DNA of 61,495 nt from Hymenobacter lapidiphilus (GTDB lineage Bacteria > Bacteroidota > Bacteroidia > Cytophagales > Hymenobacteraceae): positions 1 to 61,495 of the forward strand of contig NZ_JABKAU010000027.1 in assembly GCF_013377885.1 (NCBI RefSeq), in the 5' to 3' direction. A program made the translations under genes and the position numbers. Below the pieces are notes generated by a model. The model saw only the letters and a list, made by a program, of their open reading frames with translations, did not search any database and had not been told where the DNA came from. Positions 49,317 to 58,042 of the stretch are shown here, one piece after another (the first letter of the stretch is position 1; each line of letters starts with the position of its first letter).

Positions 49317-50432
49317 ATGGAAGAACGTACGCTTTCGCTGCTAGCGGAACAGATTGGGCAGCTGCACGCGCAAACGCAGCGGGCGGCTGCCCAACAGGTA
49401 AACTATTGGTTGACGGTGCGCAACTGGCTTATCGGCTGGCACATCGCCGAGTACGAACAGGACGGCAGCGACCGGGCCGAGTACGGTGAGCGACTGCTAT
49501 CGGAGCTAGCGCGGCAGCTGCATGGCGTCAAAGGGCTTGCAGAACGGCGACTTTATCAGTGCCGCGAGTTTTACCGGGCCTACCCTCTGATTTTGCAGAC
49601 AGTGTCTGCGGAATTGCAACAAGCGGGTCTATTGGATGCGTCCAAGCCTTTCCCAACGGCCGTGTCGGCCCTGGCCAGCGGCCCGCACGCCCTGCCGGGC
49701 CTGGCACCGGAGTTGCTGCTGAACCGGCTGAGCTTCTCACACTTTCTGGAGTTGCTGGCCCTGGACCGGCCGGTGCAGCGGGCGTTTTATGAGGTACATG
49801 CGGTGAAAAACAGCTGGTCGGTGCGGGAGCTGAAGCGCGCCATTGAGTCGGCGTTGTACGAGCGCACGGGGCTCTCGACCGATAAAGCGGCGGTGCTGGC
49901 CGGCCACGCCGGCACGCAGCCGCTGTCGGTGACCGATGTGGTGAAAAACCCCTACGTGTTGGAATTTTTAGGGCTGGAGGAACGGGCCAGCTACAGCGAG
50001 AGCGACCTGGAGGCGGCGATTATTGCGCACCTGCAGACGTTTCTGGTGGAGTTGGGGCGGGGCTTCTGTTTTGAGGCGCGGCAAAAGCGCATCACCTTCG
50101 ACAACGCGCACTACTTCATTGACCTAGTCTTTTACCACCGCATTCTGAAGTGCCACGTGCTGGTAGACCTGAAGATTGGGGCATTCAGCCACGCCGACGC
50201 GGGGCAGATGAACGTGTACCTGAACTACTACCGGGAACAGGAGATGAGCGAAGGCGACAATCCGCCGGTGGGGCTCATTCTGTGCGCCCAGAAAAATGAC
50301 ACCCTTGTGCGCTATGCGACCACGGGCATGGCCGAGCAACTGTTTGTGAGCAAATACCAGATGAACCTGCCATCGGAAGAAGAGTTGCAGCAGTTGGTAC
50401 GAGAGGAGCAAGAACGCTTAGGCAACAGCTGA
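49317..50432 (+). CDS. DUF1016/YhcG-type PD-(D/E)XK nuclease, 371 aa
   Basis: Predicted nuclease. The N-terminal DUF1016 part (YWLTVRNWLIGWHIAEYEQDGSDRAEYGERLLSELARQL, ERRLYQCREFYRAYP) is helical and the C-terminal half is the PD-(D/E)XK nuclease (ITFDNAHYFIDLVFYHRILKCHVLVDLKIG): Asp in FIDLV and D-x-K in VDLKIG form the catalytic set. Such proteins are often near defence islands, T4SS and restriction genes. ATG at 49317 is preferred to the longer frame from 49248. It is the only gene in its interval. Confidence 0.85.
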   Translation: MEERTLSLLAEQIGQLHAQTQRAAAQQVNYWLTVRNWLIGWHIAEYEQDGSDRAEYGERLLSELARQLHGVKGLAERRLYQCREFYRAYPLILQTVSAELQQAGLLDASKPFPTAVSALASGPHALPGLAPELLLNRLSFSHFLELLALDRPVQRAFYEVHAVKNSWSVRELKRAIESALYERTGLSTDKAAVLAGHAGTQPLSVTDVVKNPYVLEFLGLEERASYSESDLEAAIIAHLQTFLVELGRGFCFEARQKRITFDNAHYFIDLVFYHRILKCHVLVDLKIGAFSHADAGQMNVYLNYYREQEMSEGDNPPVGLILCAQKNDTLVRYATTGMAEQLFVSKYQMNLPSEEELQQLVREEQERLGNS

Positions 50433-50500
50433 CGGTAGCCGGTCAGAAGTCCAACCGGGTGCCATTACGCTTCCAGTCCATCATATCCGTCGCTTCTGAG

Positions 50501-50521
50501 GTTCGGACCGTTTCAGTGAAC
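50501..50521 (-). repeat. Cassette repeat, right array copy 7 (partial)
   Basis: GTTCGGACCGTTTCAGTGAAC; 3' half only. Confidence 0.7.
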
Positions 50522-50547
50522 CACAAGTGTATCAGCAGGCGCCCATT

Positions 50548-51033
50548 TTAAAAGGTCCTATTTGCTGCCTGTAGTGCCTCCATTTTCGGAATTACGCTTT
50601 TTAAACCCACCAATACATCGTGGTCCGTTTCGCATAGTAACCACTCATACTTTTTGGAAACGAGGTAGTATTCAAAGGCATAGTGCTCCCGCAGAATCAA
50701 CTGAATGGCCTGTATGCGGCCCTGAAAGAGCCAAAATTTGCTGGGGTCCCGGCCGCTTTCACAGGCCACAAACCAGACCTGTTCCTGTACGTCAATCAGT
50801 TGGTCTAGACACTCGTAGGCTTGACCGTTCTCAAAGAATAGACTGAACTGTGGTCCTTTGAAACTCTCCCACCACCAATTGAAATGGGTATTGGACGAAG
50901 TTTTGACGACGAAGGACGCCTCAATCTTGTGGAGCACCGAAGGCCAAGCATGAATACCCACGGCGTCAAACGCCTCGAAGGACAGTTGCAGTTGTTTGCC
51001 TAGTTGTAGCAGTTCATCTTTAAATCCGGGCAT
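50548..51033 (-). CDS. DUF6756-like hypothetical protein, 161 aa
   Basis: Soluble protein resembling a DUF6756/immunity-like family by its blocks (SSNTHFNWWWESFKGP, QVWFVACESGRDPSKFWLFQG, HYAFEYYLVSKKYEWLLCETDHD). Members of this kind are commonly found as solitary cassettes or beside polymorphic toxins, but no activity is known to me. ATG at 51033. The family name is by recollection of the pattern and should be treated as tentative. Confidence 0.5.
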   Translation of the reverse strand: MPGFKDELLQLGKQLQLSFEAFDAVGIHAWPSVLHKIEASFVVKTSSNTHFNWWWESFKGPQFSLFFENGQAYECLDQLIDVQEQVWFVACESGRDPSKFWLFQGRIQAIQLILREHYAFEYYLVSKKYEWLLCETDHDVLVGLKSVIPKMEALQAANRTF

Positions 51034-51083
51034 AAGCGACCTGTCTGGGGCTTCAAAGAAGTAAGGTAGGAAGCCAATAGAAT

Positions 51084-51136
51084 AACGCTTGTTTCAACAA
51101 AAGCATCTCGTTTACCTTCGGACCGTTTGAGTGAAC
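51084..51136 (-). repeat. Cassette repeat, right array copy 8
   Basis: ACGCTTGTTTCAAC, CTCGTTTACCTTCGGACCG and GTGAAC; the following ~60 bases recur at 31605-31665. Confidence 0.9.
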
Positions 51137-51168
51137 TCGGTTGGGGCGGGCGAATCGGGTGATTCTGG

Positions 51169-51176
51169 TAGTTTTG
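51169..51176 (+). promoter_or_regulatory. Candidate -7 box of the esterase gene
   Basis: TAGTTTTG matches the Bacteroidota -7 consensus TAnnTTTG exactly, 22 bases before the ATG at 51198. A -33 TTG is present but 25 bases away, longer than usual. The same box is preserved in the remnant at 31.6 kb. Confidence 0.45.
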
Positions 51177-51197
51177 GCTAACCTGATGCGATAGCTT

Positions 51198-52436
51198 ATG
51201 AAACACGCGCTCTTGAGTTGCTTCTTGTTGCTGACGACCGCAGCCGCGGCACAGTCCTCCCGCCTCGACTTGGGTCACGTCGACAGCCTGCGCTCGCAGG
51301 TGCTGCATGAGAAGCGCGGCCTGTGGGTGTACGTGCCCCCGGCCGACCCCAGCGGCGTGTTTGCCCCCAAGCGCTACCCCGTGCTCTACCTACTTGACGG
51401 GGACCTACACTTTGCGTCCGTCATGGGCCTGGTACAGCAACTAAGCGCCGTCAACGGCAACGCCTTATGCCCGGAAATGATTATCGTGGGCATTCCCCAC
51501 CCGTTTCCGACCCGCACCCGGGACCTGACGCCCACGCACGCCACCAAGCGGTGGGATAACCAACCGGACCGCACCCTAGCCACCTCGGGAGGGGGCGAGC
51601 CATTTCTCGCTTTTTTAGAAAAGGAAGTCGTTCCCTACATCGACACCCAGTACCCGACCGCACCCTACAGGCTGCTGGTCGGCCACTCGCTGGGCGGCTT
51701 GGCCGTACTCAACGCCTTGGCCACAAAGCCCGCGTTATTCAACGCTTATGTGGCGCTCGAACCGAGCGTATGGTGGGACCAGCGGGTCGTGCTCCCCAAA
51801 CTTGAGGCCGCGTTTCAGCAGGGCCACATCAAGGACCGCAAGCTATTCCTGGCCGTGGCCCACACACTGCCCGCCGGGCGCGACACGACGGGAATTCGGC
51901 GTGACACGAGCGCCAGCACCGAGCACCTGCGAGCCGAAATGGCGGGCGTGGACCTACTGCGCCGGCAGTCACCCGCTGCGCTGGCCTGGACGTGGAAATA
52001 CTACCCGGACGAAAGCCACGGCTCGGTGCCCCTGCGGGCCACGGACGACGCCCTACGCGCCTTCTTTCGGCACGATGAAGCTCCATTGTCCACGAGCGTG
52101 GCGGACCCGACGTTTTCTGCAGACGCTCTTCGGCAGCAATACCGCACGCGCTCGCAGCAGTACGGCTACCCCGTCTTACCGCCGGAGGAATTGGTCAACT
52201 TGTACGCTTGGGGGTGCCTGCAGAAACAGCAACCCGCGAAAGCCTTCGACTTGTTTCGCCTAAATCTGGCCAACTACCCCGCCAGTTTCAACGCCCACAC
52301 CAGCATGGGCGCCTATTACGAACAACAAGGCAAGCTCCGGAAAGCCCTGCCGTACTACGTCCAGGCGTTGCAGCTGCGCGACGACCCCGAAACCCGGCAA
52401 AAAGTAAAGGAACTGCAAGCTTTGAAAAGCAAGTAA
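51198..52436 (+). CDS. Secreted alpha/beta-hydrolase esterase with C-terminal TPR-like region, 412 aa
   Basis: Exported hydrolase of the esterase-D/IroE-like type. A signal peptide (MKHALLSCFLLLTTAAAAQ) is followed by RYPVLYLLDGDLHFASVM, a nucleophile elbow in LVGHSLGGLAVLNAL (Ser), and DESHGSVPLRATDD with the catalytic His. The last ~80 residues (FDLFRLNLANYPASFNAHTSMGAYYEQQGKLRKALPYYVQALQL) are TPR-like. ATG at 51198. Substrate unknown; members can cleave siderophore or ester bonds. The leader region exists as a detached copy at 31.6 kb. Confidence 0.85.
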   Translation: MKHALLSCFLLLTTAAAAQSSRLDLGHVDSLRSQVLHEKRGLWVYVPPADPSGVFAPKRYPVLYLLDGDLHFASVMGLVQQLSAVNGNALCPEMIIVGIPHPFPTRTRDLTPTHATKRWDNQPDRTLATSGGGEPFLAFLEKEVVPYIDTQYPTAPYRLLVGHSLGGLAVLNALATKPALFNAYVALEPSVWWDQRVVLPKLEAAFQQGHIKDRKLFLAVAHTLPAGRDTTGIRRDTSASTEHLRAEMAGVDLLRRQSPAALAWTWKYYPDESHGSVPLRATDDALRAFFRHDEAPLSTSVADPTFSADALRQQYRTRSQQYGYPVLPPEELVNLYAWGCLQKQQPAKAFDLFRLNLANYPASFNAHTSMGAYYEQQGKLRKALPYYVQALQLRDDPETRQKVKELQALKSK

Positions 52437-52494
52437 ACGTTAAAGCTCCTAATTTTGAACGAAGCTCGTTTATCTTCGGACCCTTTGGCTAAAC
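52436..52494 (-). repeat. Cassette repeat, right array copy 9
   Basis: Full copy: TTAAAGCTCCTAATTTTGAA, GCTCGTTTATCTTCGGACCC, TAAAC end. Confidence 0.92.
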
Positions 52495-52522
52495 TCCACT
52501 TACATAGGGTCCATGAGCATGC

Positions 52523-52888
52523 TTATGTAGCTGCTGGTGTCGTGGAGGAGGCCTTATGGTAATCACACCACTGCCCTTGTTGGGCTACGGCAAGTAGGTG
52601 GCGCACCGGGAAGGAAAATTTTACCAATGCGCGGCGATTGAATACGGCGCGCCACAATGTTTTGAAAATATTGGCCAAATCGGCTTCGCTCATGGCGTAC
52701 CGCTCGGGGTCGTATCCGCTCATGTCGACGTCAAATTCGTTCATGAAGTCCTCCATGAAGGTGTAGGCGTCCAGCCCGTCGATTTGCAGCTCGTCGAAGA
52801 TCAGCGTGTCGAGCGACACCGGGCCGTCGCCGCCCGTACGTAGCTGCACGAAGGAGAGCACGGCCTGCTCAAGGGGGGAAGGCGTCAT
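52523..52888 (-). CDS. DUF1493 protein, 121 aa
   Basis: Small acyl-carrier-like protein of the DUF1493 family: LEQAVLSFVQLRTGG, PVSLDTLIFDELQIDGLDAYTFMEDFMNEFDVDMSGYDPERY is the recognisable core. In other bacteria such genes sit as orphan cassettes or beside toxins and are suspected immunity proteins. ATG at 52888. The C-terminal ~30 residues (LLAVAQQGQWCDYHKAS) are an extension. Confidence 0.75.
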   Translation of the reverse strand: MTPSPLEQAVLSFVQLRTGGDGPVSLDTLIFDELQIDGLDAYTFMEDFMNEFDVDMSGYDPERYAMSEADLANIFKTLWRAVFNRRALVKFSFPVRHLLAVAQQGQWCDYHKASSTTPAAT

Positions 52889-52903
52889 AATGGATTCAAA
52901 GAT

Positions 52904-52955
52904 TGGCTCCTTACTTTGAACGGAGCGCGTTTACCTTCTGACCGTTTGCGTGAAC
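52904..52955 (-). repeat. Cassette repeat, right array copy 10
   Basis: GGCTCCTTACTTTGAACGGA, GCGTTTACCTTCTGACCG, GTGAAC. Confidence 0.92.
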
Positions 52956-53041
52956 GGTCCGCCACCAAGGCAGAAAGGTTAACCCTGCCGTTGGTCCGCG
53001 CGTCCAATGGCCCTTAGGCCTTCGGGGTTCATCTTTGTTGA

Positions 53042-53551
53042 ATGAAAGACCAGTTAGTGAAGCGGCTGACGGAGTATTACAAACTGGAGCGATTCCACGT
53101 CATCTGGATTTCGCTGTTTGGGCTTTTCCTCAACGTCAAGTACGGATGGCGGCCCTCGCTACTGTTGACCTACGGCGTCGGTTTGATAGTGCTGGTGCTA
53201 GCGCAAGGCACCTATTACTGGCGCCGGAAGCTGGCCACTGTGCAAGGCGAAGGCCACTGCCCCGAACGCGTCTTGCGGCAATTCCACCGCTATCAGTGGG
53301 TAAACGTGGGCGTTATCGCGGCTTACCCGGTGCTGGTACTGCTGCTAAAGAATGAGTTTGAGGACACCTGGGTCGCGCAAACGCACACCGGCTGGGCGCT
53401 GTTCGCCTACGCTTTTGGCGTGGCAGAACACGTGAACTACTACCATGTGCAGCTGATGTATGACAACCGCAACGATTGGCGGTTTCTGCGGGTGTACCGA
53501 AGGTTGAAAGTTGCTGCCCTTCGGAAGGATTTCAAGACGAATACCTTTTAA
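53042..53551 (+). CDS. Integral membrane protein, 169 aa
   Basis: Unrecognised. At least three hydrophobic segments (about residues 18-32, 38-58 and 88-105; a weaker one near 118-130), and a conserved-looking HVNYYHVQLMYDN motif near residue 135 followed by a basic cytoplasmic tail (RVYRRLKVAALRKDF). ATG at 53042. Only gene in its interval. Confidence 0.65.
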   Translation: MKDQLVKRLTEYYKLERFHVIWISLFGLFLNVKYGWRPSLLLTYGVGLIVLVLAQGTYYWRRKLATVQGEGHCPERVLRQFHRYQWVNVGVIAAYPVLVLLLKNEFEDTWVAQTHTGWALFAYAFGVAEHVNYYHVQLMYDNRNDWRFLRVYRRLKVAALRKDFKTNTF

Positions 53552-53602
53552 CCGCTCCTTAAACTGAATTGCCGCGTTCAAGGCACGACCCTTTTCTTAA
53601 AC
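53551..53602 (-). repeat. Cassette repeat, right array copy 11 (CGTGCC variant)
   Basis: ACCGCTCCTTAAACTGAATT; the core reads AAGGCACGACCC in place of ACCTTCGGACC, a variant shared with copy 12. Confidence 0.92.
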
Positions 53603-53630
53603 TTCAGGGGTGCCCCATCGAATACCCACT

Positions 53631-54116
53631 ATGACTCACGTCTCCAATTCGTCGCAGCAACCGGTTTCCTTGGAAGTGGTCAATGAGGCCATTGTGGCCG
53701 CCTACGGGTCAGCTACGGAACCCCATTACGGGTTTTCGCTTCGAGCATTCAATCGACGGCCCTATCAAGCCATTGTAGACGAATTGAGCCGAGACTTTAT
53801 CTTGGAGGACTTAACCGACCTGAATTACGAAGTCGCATTTTCCTATGAGGTACGGGGACAGGAACAGCATAATTTGCGGCTATCTCTGGTGGGGAAGTTT
53901 TGTGTGCTGTATCGGTCCTTCTCCGAGATAGAAACGTCAGCGAAGCAACTCGACACAGAGGAAGCAAAGGCCATTCTGCAACTGGTGGAACGCCACGGGC
54001 TTACGCGCTTGGACCCGGCCATGCTTCAGCAGCGCACTTGCTTGGAGCATAGACAAGGACGTACCGCAGTCCTAATGACGGTCTGGGAGGCCCTGTTTGA
54101 TTATAGTGAGCTATGA
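53631..54116 (+). CDS. Hypothetical protein, 161 aa
   Basis: Unrecognised soluble protein with an N-terminal helix (SLEVVNEAIVAAYGS), a strand-rich middle (NYEVAFSYEVRGQEQHNLRLSLVGKFCVLYRS) and a helical end (EEAKAILQLVERHGL, then AVLMTVWEALF). The alternation resembles SMI1/Imm-type single-domain proteins, but no call is made. ATG at 53631; a longer frame from 53610 exists. Confidence 0.6.
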   Translation: MTHVSNSSQQPVSLEVVNEAIVAAYGSATEPHYGFSLRAFNRRPYQAIVDELSRDFILEDLTDLNYEVAFSYEVRGQEQHNLRLSLVGKFCVLYRSFSEIETSAKQLDTEEAKAILQLVERHGLTRLDPAMLQQRTCLEHRQGRTAVLMTVWEALFDYSEL

Positions 54117-54134
54117 GCCAAGATAATGGTACAC

Positions 54135-54188
54135 AAACGCTCCTTCAACTGAACAGAGCTCGTTCAAGGCACGACCGTTTTCGTGAAC
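54135..54188 (-). repeat. Cassette repeat, right array copy 12 (CGTGCC variant)
   Basis: AAACGCTCCTTCAACTGAAC then AGAGCTCGTTCAAGGCACG; full hairpin with arms AACG/CGTT. Confidence 0.95.
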
Positions 54189-54294
54189 ACGCTGCTGCTG
54201 CATTTGACGCTTCATGCGATTGGGCAAGGAGCCCCCTACCTTGCGCGTCCCTGCCGGAGCCGGTTGTCGGTCGGCGTTTACTTTTCCCCTGCCC

Positions 54295-54759
54295 ATGCGC
54301 TCTTGGTTGCTGCTGCCGCTCTTTTTCCTTACATCCGGTACGCCCCGCTCGCCCCGCATCGTGCTGCCGGGGTATTTTACCTGCCGCGGGGCCCTCATGC
54401 TGGAAAGCGGCAACGGGCTCTCATGCTACGCCAAGACCCAGGCCGCGTGCCAAAACGGCCAACTCGTCTTGGCGTTTGAACGGCGCCTTTCCCCCCGCAC
54501 GGCCCGGGCTCGGTTTGAAATCGCGGACACGGTGCACCTGCGCGTGGCCGCGCCCCGGCGTCAAGTAGACATCACGTACTGCTCGGCGGCCACAGGCAAG
54601 CCCCGCCAGTACTTCGTGCTGTACAAACGGGTGCCTGCCGCTGAGAAACGTTACCTGCCCTATCCGCTGCGCGCCTGGGGAGTCAGCGCACAGGGACACT
54701 TGGTGGAGGTGCCGGTCAAATCCCTTCGCTGCCTCAACAACGATTACGGAGCGTATTAA
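54295..54759 (+). CDS. Secreted hypothetical protein, 154 aa
   Basis: Short exported protein. From the ATG at 54295 it has a signal peptide (MRSWLLLPLFFLTSGTPRS). The mature part has four Cys (YFTCRG, GLSCYAK, AACQN, YCSAATG) that may pair, and strand-rich regions (VHLRVAAPRRQVDITYC). Unrecognised. A frame open from 54214 is extended by repeat-adjacent sequence and is not preferred. Confidence 0.55.
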   Translation: MRSWLLLPLFFLTSGTPRSPRIVLPGYFTCRGALMLESGNGLSCYAKTQAACQNGQLVLAFERRLSPRTARARFEIADTVHLRVAAPRRQVDITYCSAATGKPRQYFVLYKRVPAAEKRYLPYPLRAWGVSAQGHLVEVPVKSLRCLNNDYGAY

Positions 54760-54760
54760 T

Positions 54761-54811
54761 CCCTCCTTTTTTCAAACAGAGCGCGTTTAGCTTCGGACCC
54801 TTTGCGTGAAC
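54761..54811 (-). repeat. Cassette repeat, right array copy 13
   Basis: CCCTCCTTTTTTCAAACAGA, GCGCGTTTAGCTTCGGACCC, GTGAAC. Confidence 0.92.
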
Positions 54812-54848
54812 TCTCCTTGTAAGCGGAAAGACATGCTAAGCGAACTGC

Positions 54849-55310
54849 TTATTTGTCTTGATACGCCACGGATTCGTAGTGGTACTCCACAAAGTTGTTC
54901 ATCTGCTGTCCCTTTGGGTTGTCCCGTAACACGGCGAATACAATCGTTTTATTGACGGGATTGACAATAATCACGTCCCCATCCACCTCGTTGTCGGAGC
55001 CCTTTGCCGCGTTGCAGATGTACATGGTGATGCCCATGCCGGACAGGTCAGGCCGGGTTTGGTCAATGCGGTAGGATTTACCGTGGCCGCTTTTCAGAAA
55101 GAGCGTGGCAATCACCTTCTGCTCTTCCAAGACGGTCAAGAACGCCTCGGTCAAAGGGCTGCTGGATTCTTGTTTCCCGTCTTTTACGGTCCGTTGGTTG
55201 GTTAACGTGTAGGTCTGCGGCGACTGGGCGGAGCAAGGCCCGGCGTAAGCGCAACAGGTAACCAGCACCAATAGCCACCGGAAACGCAGGAGAAGAAGAA
55301 CAGGCGACAT
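54849..55310 (-). CDS. Secreted hypothetical protein, 153 aa
   Basis: Exported protein with signal MSPVLLLLRFRWLLVLVTCCAYAGPCSAQ (probable cleavage after SAQ). The mature domain is soluble, strand-rich (FLTVLEEQKVIATLFLKSG, GDVIIVNPVNKTIVFAVLRD) and ends FVEYHYESVAYQDK. Unrecognised. Only gene in its interval. Confidence 0.65.
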   Translation of the reverse strand: MSPVLLLLRFRWLLVLVTCCAYAGPCSAQSPQTYTLTNQRTVKDGKQESSSPLTEAFLTVLEEQKVIATLFLKSGHGKSYRIDQTRPDLSGMGITMYICNAAKGSDNEVDGDVIIVNPVNKTIVFAVLRDNPKGQQMNNFVEYHYESVAYQDK

Positions 55311-55335
55311 GTCGGTGGAGAGTAGTGTCGAAAGA

Positions 55336-55388
55336 TAGGCTCCTTATTCTGAATTGCCCTGTTTACCTTCCGACCGTTTGCCTATACT
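55336..55388 (-). repeat. Cassette repeat, right array copy 14
   Basis: AGGCTCCTTATTCTGAATTG, TGTTTACCTTCCGACCG; the GTGAAC end is eroded to TATACTT. Confidence 0.85.
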
Positions 55389-55408
55389 TACCTTTTTCAC
55401 GCGCTGCG

Positions 55409-55666
55409 ATGCAAATCACCCTTGAGGTCCCGGAGTATTCCCCCAAAACCGGCATTCTCTTGCACTGGGTCGGGGACTTCGAAATCACCGTCGTCCTCGA
55501 AGCTGGGGCTGTCAGCATCCGCGCCAACCAAGCCGGCTTGGTTTCCCTGGCCGGCCATTTACTGAACCTGGCCCAAGAGGCCACGACGGCCGGCTGCCAC
55601 GCGCATTTGGACGAGCACAATTCGCTGCAGGAAGGGTCGCTCGAATTAATTTTAGTCCGGGAGTAA
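55409..55666 (+). CDS. Imm32-like putative immunity protein, 85 aa
   Basis: Tiny soluble protein. GDFEITVVLEAGAVSIRANQAGLVSLAGHLLNLAQEATTAGCHAHLDEHNSLQEGSLELIL has the pattern of Imm32-type immunity proteins: strand, then xIRxNxxGLxSLAxHLLxLA, then HxHLDE. ATG at 55409. No toxin is adjacent, so it would be an orphan immunity gene. Assignment by eye. Confidence 0.5.
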   Translation: MQITLEVPEYSPKTGILLHWVGDFEITVVLEAGAVSIRANQAGLVSLAGHLLNLAQEATTAGCHAHLDEHNSLQEGSLELILVRE

Positions 55667-55689
55667 ACGGCACCGTGCCGGAGCAGCGG

Positions 55690-55742
55690 AAACGCTCGAT
55701 TCAGTGAAAGGCCGCGTTTATCTTCCGACCCTTTTGCTAAAC
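55690..55742 (-). repeat. Cassette repeat, right array copy 15
   Basis: AACGCTCGATTCAGTGAAAG, CGCGTTTATCTTCCGACCC, TAAAC. Confidence 0.9.
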
Positions 55743-55904
55743 AGAAGATTATCGCCGAGTACGTTTGCCCGGTTAAAGAAGTCCGCCGGTGCGCGGTGGA
55801 CAGGCACGTGGACGGGCTGCGTTTTGGAGGATCGGATGGAAAGCACATGAGCGGACCCGCGAGTCCACGCGTGTATTGGGCCGGAGCGCTTAGCGCAGTT
55901 CCGG

Positions 55905-56966
55905 TTACGGGGTGGCAATTTTGCGGATGCGATGGTCTTGCCCGTCGGCGACGTAAACGCATCCTTGCGCGTCGACGGCCAAGCCGGCGGGTCGTTGAAA
56001 TTGGGCCGCGGCGGCCAGCCCGTCCGCGTAGCCCCGGACGCCGCTGCCGGCCAGGGTGCTCACCGCCCCGCCGGCCGTGATTTGGCGGACGCGGGCGCTG
56101 CCATCGGTGAGGAAGACCGTGCCGTGCCCGTCCACCGCGACCGCTTCGGGCAAAGCCAACTGCGCGGCGGCGCCCACCCCGTCCGCGGTGCCGGTGGTGC
56201 CGCTGCCGGCGACGGTACTGACCGTACCCGCGGGCGCCACCTTGCGGAGGCGGTGCGTGCCGTAGTCGGCCACGTACACGGCCCCGGCCCCGTCCACGGC
56301 GACGCCGCCGGGCCAGAAGAATTGGGCGGTAGCGCCCGGTCCGTCCGCAAAGCCATTTTTTCCATTGCCGGCCAGGGTGCTGACGACGCCCCCGCTGATT
56401 TTGCGAATCCGGTGGTTTTCCGTGTCCGCCACGTAGACATTGTGCTGGGCATCGACGGCCACGCCGTAGGGGCTGGAAAAGCGCGCGGCGGCGGCGGGGC
56501 CGTCGGCGAACCCGTGGAGGCCCCCCAGCGCGGGGTGGACCGTTCCGGCCAGCGTCGTGACCACGCCGGCTTTCACTTGGCGGATGCAGTGGTTGCCGGT
56601 GTCCGCCACGTAAAGCGTTCCGTCGGCGTCCACGGCCACGCCGCGCGGGCCGTTGAATGCGGCCGTGGCCGCGGGCCCGTCCACCAGGGCCGCGCCCCCG
56701 CTGCCGGCGACGGTGGTCGCAAAGCCGTCCGGGGTGATTTTGCGGATGCGCCGATTTTCCGTGTCCGCGACGTATAGGTTGCCCTGCGCGTCAACCGCGA
56801 CGCCGAGGGGGCGGTTAAATAAGGCGGTCGTCGGGGGCCCTTCGGCAAACCCGGCCTTGCTTTGACCGGCGACGGTGCTGACCACGATGCCAGGCGAAGG
56901 GGCACTGGAGTGACAGGCAGGAAGACCAAGCGATAAGCAGAGCAAATAGCGGTGTTTTTTTAGCAT
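55905..56966 (-). CDS. NHL-repeat beta-propeller lipoprotein, 353 aa
   Basis: Secreted beta-propeller. The signal ends LPACHSS (lipobox-like LPAC). It is followed by about six near-perfect NHL repeats of ~52 residues, each with the pattern GVAVDAxGxLYVADTxNHRIRKI and a spacing GFADGPxATAxF, so the fold is probably a six-bladed propeller. The repeats are nearly identical to each other, which suggests recent internal duplication. Such proteins bind ligands or polysaccharides on the cell surface. ATG at 56966. Confidence 0.85.
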   Translation of the reverse strand: MLKKHRYLLCLSLGLPACHSSAPSPGIVVSTVAGQSKAGFAEGPPTTALFNRPLGVAVDAQGNLYVADTENRRIRKITPDGFATTVAGSGGAALVDGPAATAAFNGPRGVAVDADGTLYVADTGNHCIRQVKAGVVTTLAGTVHPALGGLHGFADGPAAAARFSSPYGVAVDAQHNVYVADTENHRIRKISGGVVSTLAGNGKNGFADGPGATAQFFWPGGVAVDGAGAVYVADYGTHRLRKVAPAGTVSTVAGSGTTGTADGVGAAAQLALPEAVAVDGHGTVFLTDGSARVRQITAGGAVSTLAGSGVRGYADGLAAAAQFQRPAGLAVDAQGCVYVADGQDHRIRKIATP

Positions 56967-57120
56967 ACGGCAGATGGTCGGGCACTTCTAAGATGGTGCA
57001 CGAAGCACGGGAAGAGCGCCGAAGATAGCGCCAGAACGGCAAGAAAAGCGACCGGACCGCAGCAGCGGCTCAGCGAAAGCCCACTTTAATTTTAAGGGTG
57101 ACTGACTACGGCCACTTGCT

Positions 57121-57172
57121 AACGCTCCTTCAACTGAATGCCCGGGTTTACCTTGCCACCGTTTTCCTGGAT
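57121..57172 (-). repeat. Cassette repeat, right array copy 16 (CCTTGCCACC variant)
   Basis: AACGCTCCTTCAACTGAATG, GGGTTTACCTTGCCACCG; same core variant as left copies 10 and 11 read on the other strand. Confidence 0.92.
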
Positions 57173-57223
57173 GCTGCGCCTGAGCTTATGCTATGAAAAA
57201 GGGATGGGGTTATGGGGTTCTCG

Positions 57224-57946
57224 TTATAGACGATAGGTCAGCCCCAGCCAGAATGCTTGCAAATAAGCCTCACCAACCACACCTGCCTGATTTTTCCGAT
57301 AGTTGGTTAATCCGTGCGAATAGCCCAGCGCCAGCCCGATGTGCTTGTAGTACGTCGTCAAATTTACGCGAGCCCGCACATCCAGGTCGGGATGGCCATG
57401 GTTGAGGCTGGTAGAATAGGTGCTGAAGTCGGATTTCGCCTTCCCTTCTTCGTGGCTGCGAAGCAGAAAGCTTACTTCCGGACCGGCGGTCAGGTCTACC
57501 TGCGTGTTTTTGACGGCAAAACGGTGGCCAAAGAATGGATGCGTAGTAATGCCGTGGTTAACTAAAGAAGTATATCCGGTGGAGCTAGTGCCGAAATCGT
57601 GCTGGTCGAAGACATTATGAATCCGAGTTCGACTGCTGAGCACTTCGTAGCCGGTTTGCAGCCCCCATACGCTGCCTTTGGCCGTAACCCGCTGCACCTG
57701 CGCCGCCAGCCCGTAGGATAATCCCAACGTGGTGCCATACGGGTTCTCCGTATAAGGTTCTTCCCGGTCGGAAATAAGGAATTCATCAAGCGGGTCCGGC
57801 ACCACAATCACGGAACCGTCCCCAGCGGCACCACTGCCCCGATAAGCCGCGAATCCCGAGGTAAGGTGAAGAGAATATTCGGTGCTCTGCCCGTAGCCAG
57901 GGCAAGCAGTTAAAAGGCTGAATACAAGAAGGGTAAAAAGCTTCAT
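57224..57946 (-). CDS. Outer-membrane beta-barrel protein, 240 aa
   Basis: Porin-like barrel. A signal peptide (FTLLVFSLLTACPGYGQ) precedes strand-rich sequence with alternating hydrophobics (GTTLGLSYGLAAQVQRVTAKGSVWGLQTGYEVLSS, TYYKHIGLALGYSHGL) and a terminal strand ending in FWLGLTYRL. ATG at 57946; the longer frame up to 58057 is unlikely. Similar to OmpW/OMP_b-brl_2-type proteins of Bacteroidota. Only gene in its interval. Confidence 0.7.
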   Translation of the reverse strand: MKLFTLLVFSLLTACPGYGQSTEYSLHLTSGFAAYRGSGAAGDGSVIVVPDPLDEFLISDREEPYTENPYGTTLGLSYGLAAQVQRVTAKGSVWGLQTGYEVLSSRTRIHNVFDQHDFGTSSTGYTSLVNHGITTHPFFGHRFAVKNTQVDLTAGPEVSFLLRSHEEGKAKSDFSTYSTSLNHGHPDLDVRARVNLTTYYKHIGLALGYSHGLTNYRKNQAGVVGEAYLQAFWLGLTYRL

Positions 57947-58042
57947 AACGTTAAAACGGGGGTTAGGTGGAGCCAGAATTCTGGCTCTACTCACTTGAGT
58001 GGTTTGGGGAGGCAATAGTTGCGTCGTTGATGAAATAGAAAC

